Part shown: positions 1 through 7,885 of the stretch, one piece after another
Layout of the letters: the number at the start of each line of letters is the position of its first letter
Numbering within the stretch: the stretch's first letter is position 1
Assembly (NCBI GenBank): GCA_016716085.1
Contig: JADJWY010000004.1
Span: forward strand, 1-36,526
Length of the DNA: 36,526 bases
Reading direction: 5' to 3'
DNA from: Hahellaceae bacterium
Lineage (GTDB): Bacteria; Pseudomonadota; Gammaproteobacteria; Pseudomonadales; Oleiphilaceae
Program-made: the position numbers and the translations under genes
The notes under the pieces: model-generated
The model's database searches: none
Told to the model about the DNA's origin: nothing
Seen by the model: the letters and a program-made list of their open reading frames with translations, nothing else

Positions 1-348
1 CAACTGGCTGGCAATCCTCAGAAAGGGCTCGAGAGCGAGTCCTTCTGGTGCCTGCCGCTGGATATACTGGAGAAGATCGATACTCTGATTGTCTTCAAGA
101 ACGAACGACAGCGGAACTGACTGGTCTAACCAGGCAATCGGACGGACAATGTTGGGGTGGTCGAGGTTCGAGAGCAACTCAAAGCAGCGCCTGAAACGAA
201 CCTCTACCGCAGGTGCCGGGACGGGGTCGAGCAAGGATTTCAGTATCACTTGCCGCCCGTCATCATGACTGATTGCGCGATCGACCCGGCACCACGAACC
301 CACCGACAGGTTTTGAACAATCGTAAACTTAGCCGGATTGACTCTCAA
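1..348 (-). CDS. Serine/threonine protein kinase-like protein, N-terminus (truncated by window edge)
   Basis: An open frame runs from a probable TTG start at 348 to the left edge and encodes about 116 residues. The first part resembles the N-lobe of a kinase: a glycine/serine-containing loop (VQNLSVGSWCRV), then RQVILKSL where the lysine matches the ATP-binding VxxK position, then LSNLDHPNIVRPIAW, the usual HPNIV segment after helix C, and a hinge-like SFVLEDN. The same opening is seen in the large kinase/AAA-ATPase/GAF/histidine-kinase sensor proteins. Whether this is one of those cannot be told because only the start is present. An in-frame TAG upstream limits the start. It begins 27 bp after the stop of the TonB receptor gene and on the same strand, so co-transcription is possible. 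The fold family is fairly clear; the exact type is not. Confidence 0.6.
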   Translation of the reverse strand, partial: MRVNPAKFTIVQNLSVGSWCRVDRAISHDDGRQVILKSLLDPVPAPAVEVRFRRCFELLSNLDHPNIVRPIAWLDQSVPLSFVLEDNQSIDLLQYIQRQAPEGLALEPFLRIASQL

Positions 349-375
349 AATCAGGCGCCTGAATACCGTTCCCGA

Positions 376-2519
376 CTACATGAAATGGTAAACAACCTTC
401 CCTCCGAAGGTCAGCGGCGGCCCCACATCTTTGGTTACCCCGACATGAGTTGCGGTGAACTCCCGGCTTGAGGTGGAATAGTTCTCGTCAGCCAGATTTT
501 CCCCATACGCCTGAAATTCCCAGCGTTCATCCAGGGTCAGGAAACCCAGGCGCGCATTCCACAGGCCATATGCGTCCTGAGACGAGACTTCACGATTGAA
601 CGACGTGAAGAATTGCTTATCCTGCCAGGCATACTCCACCCGATAGCTGAGCGTGCCTGCCGACAGGTTCTGAAAATATTCAACGGCTGCATTGAGTTTG
701 TGCTTGGGCGCTGCATTCAGATAGTTACCTGATACATCCACCAAAACCGGTCCTGCTGGAGCAAGATAGCTATCGTAAGTGGCATCCAGGTAAGCGTAAT
801 TCAGCGCAATTAACCAGTCGACGGTCGGCATCCACTGGTTTTCCAATTCGAATCCCTTAACCGTTGCATCGGCAGCATTGCTGATTGAGAGCACCCCAGG
901 GCGTGTAAAATCTGAGACTTGCAGGTCTTTATAGTCGTAGTAAAACAGCACTAAGTTGCTACGTAAACGCTGCGGCTGCCAATCCATTTTTGCACCCAGT
1001 TCATAGGACCATACGGTCTCAGGATCAAACCCCGGATCACTGGACGTCAGATTAAAGCCTCCACTTTTAAAGCCCTGGCTGATTGACGCGTAGACCATAG
1101 GCCCTTTCTCGAACGTGTAATCAGACCTGCTTTCGGGCTCACATCATCCCAATCAACCGTTTCATCCACCTGAAAACTACTAACGGTAGCGCCAGTCGTA
1201 TTGCGCACGGTATTGAGGTTGGTAAAGTGTTTTTCTTCGTAACTGTAACGAAGACCTAGCATAGCATTCAGCCTCTGCGTAAATGCGTAGGTTGCCTGTG
1301 CGAAGGCCGCGTAGGCCGTCGTCTCGTTTCCTGCGATGAAGTTATTGGCGAGACCGGCCGCATTCAGATTGACCGTGGTATTCGCACGATGGTCTTCTTC
1401 AAGATAGAAGAGACCTAAAACCGTTGACCAGGGACCTGCCACCGTTTGCAATCTCAACTCCTCAGAGAGCTGATCCTGCTGGTCATCAAGCTCTGTCACC
1501 ATCACATTCAGATCGCTGCCATCCGTGTCTTCAATGGTATGAAAATCAAGATCCCGATACCCCGTAATGGAGACCAGGGTTGTTGAGGGCGTCAGGCGAT
1601 ACTGTAGTTCACCAGACGTACCACGGTCCTGCAGATCGACAAAGGGTGAGGCATAAGAGATGTTCATTTCCCTGGGATCCGTCGGCACATTGGTTGCCCC
1701 TGACAAAGGAGAAGGATTCCCGACCAGATCCAGCCCTGTGGGCTTATAGGCCCCGGTTGCACGATCGATCTGGGTGTAATCGCCGCGCAGTATGAACTCA
1801 CCTCTATCGCCCATCAGATAACGCAGCGAGCCTTTGGAGCTGAACGTATCATCATCCATCAGACCCTCAATACCATTCGGGTTAAGGTTGTCGACATAGG
1901 GATCATGATCGGCTTTCAATACGGCAATCCGGCCCAGTAGCTGAGGTGCTGCCAGCGCACCGCTGGCCATGGCTTCTACTCGGGTCTGCTGGTAATTGCC
2001 GACATCCGCCGCAACGCGGGCTTCTGTCTCCTCTGTTGGCAGGCTGGACACCACATTGATGGTGCCGCCGATAGAATTCCGACCATAAAGCGTGCCCTGG
2101 GGACCACGGAGCACCTCAACCCGTTCCACGTCAAACAGGTCATTTAACACGGTCGACGTTCTGGACTGGTAGACCCCATCCGTATGCAAAGTAACACTGG
2201 GGTCAGACCCAATAAAATCGAGGTTGGTCCCAATACCGCGCAAATAAAGTCGTGTCGCCTGACCGTTGCGGGTCAGGTTCAGGCCCGGAGTCTGGTATTG
2301 CAGGTCTTCCAGGTTTTTGACACCACTCGCCTCGAGATCCTCGCCTGTAAAAGCTGAAATTGCCAGAGGCACCTGCTGCAATGAAACTTCCCCTTCCTTG
2401 GTCGCTGTAACGATGACATCGTCTAATTTTACCGGCTGAGTCTCTTTATTTTCCTCAGCAAAGGCAATTAACGCTCGCGTTGACAAAGCAACCGCCAGAG
2501 CAAGTCGCGAAAGAGGCAT
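376..2519 (-). CDS. TonB-dependent outer-membrane receptor, one apparent frameshift
   Basis: Encodes an iron-complex-type TonB-dependent receptor of about 714 residues that would import a siderophore or other bulky ligand across the outer membrane. Start chosen at 2519 because AGGAG (2525-2529) lies just upstream and a signal peptide follows (MPLSRLALAVALSTRALIAFA). Next come a TonB-box-like DDVIVTATK, the plug domain (VPLAISAF, VERVEVLRGPQGTLYGRNSIGGTINVV) and a long beta-barrel. The reading frame breaks near 1111-1114: the first part runs on as RSRKGLWS, while the other frame continues the expected FEKGPMVYASISQGFKSGGFN and ends in a C-terminal aromatic (YHFM). One missing base restores a single gene. 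It lies downstream of the TRAP permease genes on the same strand. Either a sequence error or a recent pseudogene; I favour error because both halves are otherwise intact. Confidence 0.88.
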
Positions 2520-2623
2520 TTGATCTCCTGTGGAAGCGGGGTGGTTCCCCATAAATTGTTGTTAAACCCTTACAACTACCATAATAGACCAACTGGCGAA
2601 AGTCACTTGCCTTGCACGCAAGA

Positions 2624-3931
2624 TCATCGCGTCGTCAGGTGAGCTGGCAACCAGAGCACCAGCGAAGGTATATAGATCAGGACAACCGCCAGCACTAAGG
2701 TCAGCAGAACAAAAGGAATGACGCCGCGGTAGATCTGAAATAACGGTATGTCGGGCGCGAGTTGCCTGAGTACCAGGACATTGAGGCCGATCGGTGGAGT
2801 CATCAGCGACAGCTCAATCATTAAGACCAGAAATACACCCAGCCAGACTGGGTCATAACCTAACGAAGTCACCAAGGGGTACACAAAGGGCAAAGTCAGC
2901 AGAATCATGCCAAAGGTGTCCAGAAAGGCGCCCAGCAAGAGATAAAAAAGCATGAGTAAAATCAAAATTACCTGTGGAGAGGCTCCGAGCGAGGCAATTG
3001 AGGCCAACCCACTTTCGATCAGGCCAGTTTGTGACAAGAATCGACTGAGTAACAACCCGCCCAGTAACAACAAAAACAAATTACAGGACACTTGAGTACT
3101 GTCCAGTAAGCCCTCACGAATAGCGGGCCCTGTCAACCGTCTTCGCACGACGCCGATGCCCAGGATTCCCACCACACCGACTGCCGCCGCTTCGGTGGGT
3201 GTTGCGACGCCACTGTAAATAGACCCCAGCACAAGAAACAGAACACTCAGAGAAGGGAGTAGACGCCACAGCGCCTGCCATCGCTCGGGCCACCCGGCCT
3301 CACCCATGCCGGGTGCCCAGGAGGGGCTTCGCAGGCTGCGCCACACGATCGACGCCAAAAAAAGCAGCGTTAGCATCAGCCCCGGAATGATCCCTGCCAG
3401 AAAAAGGGCTGCAATTGAGGTTTCCGTCCAGGCGCCATAAAAAATCAGCGGCAAACTGGGGGGAATCAGAATAGCCAGAACTCCGCCCGCGGCGATGGAA
3501 CCCGCCGCGAATGCAGGCTGATAACCATACCGTTTCATTTCTGGCAGCATCATGCCGCCCATCGTCAGCACCGTCGCCACGCTGGAACCCGTCAGGGTGC
3601 CGAAGCCCGCCGAACTGAGCGCAGAAGTCGCAGCCAGTCCTCCTGGCAAGCGCCCCATCCAGCAGCGAACACAGCTGGCCAGGTCATCACCAAGCCCAGC
3701 CTGCTTCGCCAGTAAGCCCATCCAGATGAATAAGGGCAAGGTCAATAACACAAAGTCACTTGTCATCTCCCAGAGCACTAACTGGAGTTGCACCAAGGCG
3801 GGCGTGACGCCCTGAAATACGGCATTACCGACAAGTGCACAAAGAATCATGGCCAGACCAATCGGTACGCGCAGCAGGAGCAGTAAGAACAGTGCAATTA
3901 AAACGGCCATGCCGATACTTTCCGGCATCAC
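2624..3931 (-). CDS. dctM: TRAP transporter large permease (DctM family)
   Basis: A 435-residue, very hydrophobic protein with about a dozen membrane helices, matching the length and pattern of TRAP large permeases. Family-typical stretches include VPIGLAM near the N-terminus, GFGTLTGSSVATVLTMGGMMLPEM, a helix with IPPSLPLIFYG, GVATPTEAAAVG and FGMILLTLPFVYPLV. TRAP large permeases move organic acids or related solutes across the inner membrane using a sodium or proton gradient. The ATG overlaps the end of the small permease gene by 4 bp (ATGA type), so translation is probably coupled. No gene for the periplasmic substrate-binding protein DctP is next to it, so the substrate cannot be guessed from a partner. 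Confidence 0.93.
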   Translation of the reverse strand: MMPESIGMAVLIALFLLLLLRVPIGLAMILCALVGNAVFQGVTPALVQLQLVLWEMTSDFVLLTLPLFIWMGLLAKQAGLGDDLASCVRCWMGRLPGGLAATSALSSAGFGTLTGSSVATVLTMGGMMLPEMKRYGYQPAFAAGSIAAGGVLAILIPPSLPLIFYGAWTETSIAALFLAGIIPGLMLTLLFLASIVWRSLRSPSWAPGMGEAGWPERWQALWRLLPSLSVLFLVLGSIYSGVATPTEAAAVGVVGILGIGVVRRRLTGPAIREGLLDSTQVSCNLFLLLLGGLLLSRFLSQTGLIESGLASIASLGASPQVILILLMLFYLLLGAFLDTFGMILLTLPFVYPLVTSLGYDPVWLGVFLVLMIELSLMTPPIGLNVLVLRQLAPDIPLFQIYRGVIPFVLLTLVLAVVLIYIPSLVLWLPAHLTTR

Positions 3932-4452
3932 GACGGGTTCTCCGTCACCTCAGGCCCCTTTATTCGCGCGATTTGACGCATAACCCCCACCAAAATCAGT
4001 CCTCCGGCAAGTCCCGGAAGCAGCGCCACGGGCCAAAGTGGCATGGCAAAGGTATAGGCCCTTTCCTGAAACCGGTACATGTCCCAGGCAGCCTGCCCCG
4101 ACATACACAGCAAGGCGATTCCGACCAGTGCCGCGGTAAAGCCAATCACAATACGACTTAGCCTGCCCCCGACTGAGCCCTTCCGAAAATCAATTGCATC
4201 CACAGTGATCAACTGTTGGTCTGCCAGGGTGCGCGGCAAACTCAAGGCAAAAAAAGCCAGCAACAGAAAACCCAAGGTTTCATGAGCCCAGGTGAGCGGC
4301 GTATCGAAAAAACTGCGCGCGACAATGTCGCAGAGCACGATCAACACCAATAAAGGGAGAACAGACCAGGCAGCCAGACGATAAAGAAGCGACGCCAGAG
4401 AAGATGAATGCCGATCAGACGTCAGACAGCGGTCCTGGTTTGGCAATGCCAT
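3928..4452 (-). CDS. dctQ: TRAP transporter small permease (DctQ family)
   Basis: About 174 residues with four predicted membrane helices (LAAWSVLPLLVLIVLCDIVA, TLGFLLLAFFALSL, IVIGFTAALVGIALL, LWPVALLPGLAGGLIL). This is the size and topology of TRAP small permeases, which pair with the large permease made from the overlapping downstream gene. Internal WAHETLGF also fits the family. The start is uncertain: ATG at 4452 is used here, a TTG at 4464 is in frame upstream and another TTG at 4446 sits at a better distance from an AGGGG. Either way the 5' end overlaps the 3' end of the GGDEF/EAL gene by roughly 30-50 bp, so the two are likely on one transcript. Confidence 0.85.
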   Translation of the reverse strand: MALPNQDRCLTSDRHSSSLASLLYRLAAWSVLPLLVLIVLCDIVARSFFDTPLTWAHETLGFLLLAFFALSLPRTLADQQLITVDAIDFRKGSVGGRLSRIVIGFTAALVGIALLCMSGQAAWDMYRFQERAYTFAMPLWPVALLPGLAGGLILVGVMRQIARIKGPEVTENPS

Positions 4453-6127
4453 ACCCCTGCGCAAAGTCTACGCCAATTTGTTTGAGTGCCACAGTGATGG
4501 CATCGTTCTCGACGAATTCAGCAATGGTCGTCAAGCCTGCCGCGTGGGCGATGGTGTTGCAGGACTCTACAATGCCACGGTCAATGGTGTTCTGAAGCAT
4601 GTTCAGCACAAAGCTGCCATCAATTTTAAGGTAATCCGCCGGTAAGGTTTTAAGATAGGTAAAAGAACTTAGCCCCACGCCGAAATCATCGAGCGCGAAT
4701 TTGAAACCGATCTGCCGGATTTCGTTAATAAACTCAACCGTATCATACAGGTTGTCGATCGCGGCCGTTTCGGTGATTTCAAAGCAGATACGCTCGGGGC
4801 GGATGCCCAAACGTGCTTGCAATTGTCGGACGTCATCGAAAAAGGATCGATCACTCAGGGTCGTTCCTGACAGGTTGATAAAATAGGTTCCTTCATGCGC
4901 CCCTCCTCGCCCGGTTCGATGCAAATAATCGAACACCTGACGCACGACCCAGCGATCAATCAAGGGCATCAGATTATAACGTTCTGCTGCCGGCATGAAG
5001 GCACCTGGCGGAATCAGCCCCTGGTCGTCGCCACGCAGACGAAGCAGGAATTCGGTATGCAGCCCCTGATGTCGGCCAAGCGGGGCCATCGGCTGATGGA
5101 ATAAGACAAATCGATTCTGCGCGATGGCTTCCCGGATTCGCGGCGCCCATTGCATATCCGACTTACGCTTGTTGTACTCTTCATCGTCGGGCGAAAACCA
5201 AACGACGGTGTCACGGCCACGATCTTTGGCGGCATAGCAAGCGATGTCTGCACAGCTCAATAATTCATGCGAGTCAGATACGTGCTCGTTAATTTCCACG
5301 ACCCCGATACTGACGGTGATCTCGAAGGTTTTCCCTTGCCAGACAAAACGACTCTCACGTATGCCTTCTTTGATCTGCTGCGCCAGACTCAAGGCGGCCG
5401 GTTTGTTGCACCCATTCAGCAGAATGCCAAATTCATCCCCTCCCAATCGGGCAAGGGTATCCCGTTCACGCATGAAGGTTTTGAGGGTCTTTGTGATTTT
5501 GACCAGTAATTCATCACCCGCAGTATGACCACAGGTTTCATTCACCACTTTGAATTGGTCGAGATCCAGGAACATCAGTACATGGGTCTCACGGTCCTGA
5601 CGGGCCTGCTCCAGCGTCTGATTAATCCGATTTTCAAATTCCTGTCGATTGACCAGATTGGTCAAATTGTCGTGGTAGCGGAGAAACCGATAGCTTTCTT
5701 CCATTTGCTGATGCGCTTTGCGGCTTTCATGCTGACGGGCTTCCCGCAACACGACAGGCACAAGCCGCGCCAGATTGTCCTTCATGACATAGTCCTGGGC
5801 ACCCAGATGCATCGCACCGATGGCGACATCCTCGCGAATGTCACCCGATACCACGATAACCGGCAAATCAGGACTGACAGCACGCACGATCGCCAGCGCA
5901 TCCTGAGAGGTAAAGCCAATCATATTATGATCGGTAATCACGACATCCCACTCGCCATCCTGCAGTGCGCGGGATAACTCCTCTCGTTTTTCAACATGGG
6001 TAAACTCGAAATCGACACTGCCCTGATGCAGGTTATAGATGATGAGAAAGACATCATCTTCAGAATCGTCCACGATGAGTAGCCGCAGCTTGCGCTTGGT
6101 TGCGTCCTGAGGCAAACCCTGATTCAT
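4415..6127 (-). CDS. Response regulator with GGDEF and EAL domains (cyclic-di-GMP turnover)
   Basis: About 570 residues. Residues 13-125 form a receiver domain (LLIVDDSEDD acidic pair, phospho-acceptor D66 in VVITD, conserved lysine in VMKD). Residues about 155-310 are a diguanylate cyclase with an intact active site (LGGDEFG at 228-234) and an intact inhibitory I-site RERD five residues before it. The C-terminus is an EAL phosphodiesterase domain whose signature reads EFL (359-361) rather than EAL. Other catalytic segments are present: INLSG, EITETA, DDFGVG, LKIDGSF, AEFVEN, QGYGIAKP. Both making and breaking of cyclic-di-GMP are therefore possible. Start 6127 is preferred over 6169 because AGAGGATC (6135-6142) lies about 8 bp upstream. 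No cognate histidine kinase is adjacent. It is followed by the TRAP permease genes. Confidence 0.93.
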   Translation of the reverse strand: MNQGLPQDATKRKLRLLIVDDSEDDVFLIIYNLHQGSVDFEFTHVEKREELSRALQDGEWDVVITDHNMIGFTSQDALAIVRAVSPDLPVIVVSGDIREDVAIGAMHLGAQDYVMKDNLARLVPVVLREARQHESRKAHQQMEESYRFLRYHDNLTNLVNRQEFENRINQTLEQARQDRETHVLMFLDLDQFKVVNETCGHTAGDELLVKITKTLKTFMRERDTLARLGGDEFGILLNGCNKPAALSLAQQIKEGIRESRFVWQGKTFEITVSIGVVEINEHVSDSHELLSCADIACYAAKDRGRDTVVWFSPDDEEYNKRKSDMQWAPRIREAIAQNRFVLFHQPMAPLGRHQGLHTEFLLRLRGDDQGLIPPGAFMPAAERYNLMPLIDRWVVRQVFDYLHRTGRGGAHEGTYFINLSGTTLSDRSFFDDVRQLQARLGIRPERICFEITETAAIDNLYDTVEFINEIRQIGFKFALDDFGVGLSSFTYLKTLPADYLKIDGSFVLNMLQNTIDRGIVESCNTIAHAAGLTTIAEFVENDAITVALKQIGVDFAQGYGIAKPGPLSDV

Positions 6128-6209
6128 CTGAGATGATCCTCTAAACATCGATAATGATTCGCATATCAATTTAGATGATAGACGAACGTTTGGCCAGCGG
6201 ATCAGCGGC

Positions 6210-7010
6210 TTAAGCCCAAAGGAGCATACTGGATTTCTTATTGAGAATCGTCACTTCATATCGTTCATCACAAGCACGCTGCATCGCGCCGTAACACACA
6301 TGCAAAGGTAGCAAGTGTTCTTCCCTGGGGTGACAGAAACGCGCGCCTGGCGCATTCTCCCAGTGAATCAACTGGTCTCTACGTTCGTTTTCGGCCAGAG
6401 AGGTGTCACAACACACCGAAGTCAGCCAGTGTTCAAAGTCCGTATTATGTTGACGTGCGACGGCATTCTCCGGGGCAAAAAACTGTCTCATGTTATGAAA
6501 CGAAAAACCCGAACCAATGAGTAACACCCTGCGCCCGGCAAGCGCCTGCAGTGCGCCGCCAATGGCCAGATGAAAGGCTGGATCCAGCCCTCGTGACAAT
6601 GACAGTTGCACACACGGAATGTCAGCGCGGGGGTATAAGAGTTTAAGCGGAACAAAGACACCGTGATCCAGCCCTCTGGCCGCATCCAGGTCTGCGCGAA
6701 TGCCCTGATGGGTTAACACCGCGGCCACTGCTTGCGCGAATGCCGGCTCCCCTTTACAGGCGTATTGAATGGTATAGGCGTCCGGCGGAAACCCCGAATA
6801 ATCGTAGATAAGAGCAGGCTGACCTGCCGACGTTACAGCGGGGACATCGGTCTCCCAATGGGCGCTGACGACCAGAATCACCTCCGGGCGCGCGAGCCGC
6901 GCAGCGATGTCTTTCAGGCAGGCGACCATCTCCCGATGCCCAAGATCATCCAGCAAGGGCAATGGACCTCCCCCATGCGAAACAAACAAAGCCTGCATCA
7001 TCTCAGTCAT
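6210..7010 (-). CDS. DODA/LigB-type aromatic ring-opening dioxygenase
   Basis: A 266-residue protein of the class III extradiol dioxygenase superfamily (4,5-DOPA dioxygenase type, YgiD-like). Metal ligands and catalytic histidines are visible: H12 in FVSHGGG, H51 in SAHWE, H116 in GLDHG, and a C-terminal HPREEHLLPLH. Family landmarks IYDYSGFP, VPLKLLYP and IGSGFSFHN are present. These enzymes use ferrous iron or zinc; the substrate here, an aromatic diol or otherwise, is not shown by sequence. It begins 12 bp after the fatty-acid-hydroxylase gene on the same strand, so the two probably form an operon, which hints at joint action on an aromatic or lipid compound. Confidence 0.9.
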   Translation of the reverse strand: MTEMMQALFVSHGGGPLPLLDDLGHREMVACLKDIAARLARPEVILVVSAHWETDVPAVTSAGQPALIYDYSGFPPDAYTIQYACKGEPAFAQAVAAVLTHQGIRADLDAARGLDHGVFVPLKLLYPRADIPCVQLSLSRGLDPAFHLAIGGALQALAGRRVLLIGSGFSFHNMRQFFAPENAVARQHNTDFEHWLTSVCCDTSLAENERRDQLIHWENAPGARFCHPREEHLLPLHVCYGAMQRACDERYEVTILNKKSSMLLWA

Positions 7011-7022
7011 ACCGCCAATACT

Positions 7023-7799
7023 TCAGGAAGGCGAACGGTCTTCCGGAACAGACAAGCCAAAAATCATTCGCCAGTGAGTTTTCACGTCATCCAATCCGTA
7101 ATGCTCCTCCGGGCTCACCTCATCGGGACTGACCCAGGTGCCAAATAGCCGATCCCAGACCGTGAGAAACGTACCGAAATTGGCGTTTGCGATTTCCTCG
7201 CGGGCCACGTGGTGAATCAGATGCGCACGCGGTGTCATCAAGACCCACTCCAGCCAACGGGCCCCGGGGACATTCAAATTGCTGTGCAAGTAGTGCTGAT
7301 TCAAAATGGTAAAGACCATGATCACCGTCAGCAGCGTTTCATAGTTGGTCACAGGTACAAAGACGGCTGCAATCGTATAGGGCCCGACAGAGAACAGGAT
7401 ATGGACAAATCCGGCACGCAGACCTGACAACACATTGACATTGCGCAGGGTATGATGGAATCGATGGTGCTTCCAAAGCCATGACTGATGCAGGAGGCGA
7501 TGCCCCCAATAGGTACCGAAATCCGCCAGCACGAAATAAACCAGCAGAATCAGCCAGACAGACCAGTGATCAAAGGTTTGATTTTGCCACTTAACCAGCC
7601 CTGTCCATCCCTCGGCCAAGTTAAAAAGTGGTGCATCAAAGACTGTATCGTAAAGCACTATGAAGACGACGGCGGCAACAATACCAATCAAATCCCATTT
7701 CCATTCGGGCGCTTCATGCACCTTTCGATCTGGAAAACGCTTGGCCAGCGTCCAGAATAACGCGCCAAAAACCACATATAAGGTCAGCTCGAGTACCAC
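7023..7799 (-). CDS. Membrane fatty-acid-hydroxylase / sterol-desaturase superfamily protein
   Basis: 258 residues with several membrane helices and the diiron histidine clusters of the superfamily: HRLLH (100-104), HRFHH (112-116), QHYLH (168-172) and HLIHH (193-197). Members hydroxylate, desaturate or cleave lipid substrates at the membrane. The GTG at 7799 is the start (MVLELTLYVV). The dioxygenase gene follows after 12 bp. The MalT-like regulator gene ends 86 bp upstream on the same strand. Substrate unknown. Confidence 0.9.
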   Translation of the reverse strand: MVLELTLYVVFGALFWTLAKRFPDRKVHEAPEWKWDLIGIVAAVVFIVLYDTVFDAPLFNLAEGWTGLVKWQNQTFDHWSVWLILLVYFVLADFGTYWGHRLLHQSWLWKHHRFHHTLRNVNVLSGLRAGFVHILFSVGPYTIAAVFVPVTNYETLLTVIMVFTILNQHYLHSNLNVPGARWLEWVLMTPRAHLIHHVAREEIANANFGTFLTVWDRLFGTWVSPDEVSPEEHYGLDDVKTHWRMIFGLSVPEDRSPS

Positions 7800-7820
7800 G
7801 GTTCAACTCTCGGTTAACAA

Positions 7821-7839
7821 TTGTAAAAAATTGTAAAAA
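7821..7839. repeat. Short AT-rich tandem repeat TTGTAAAAA(A)
   Basis: Two back-to-back copies of TTGTAAAAA, separated by one A, in the 86-bp gap between the LuxR-family gene and the hydroxylase gene. It could be a regulator site or part of the promoter of the hydroxylase-dioxygenase pair. Nothing in the sequence decides which. Confidence 0.4.
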
Positions 7840-7885
7840 GCCGTTAATCGTACACCATTTAACCCGACGACCCCAAGTCGATTGT

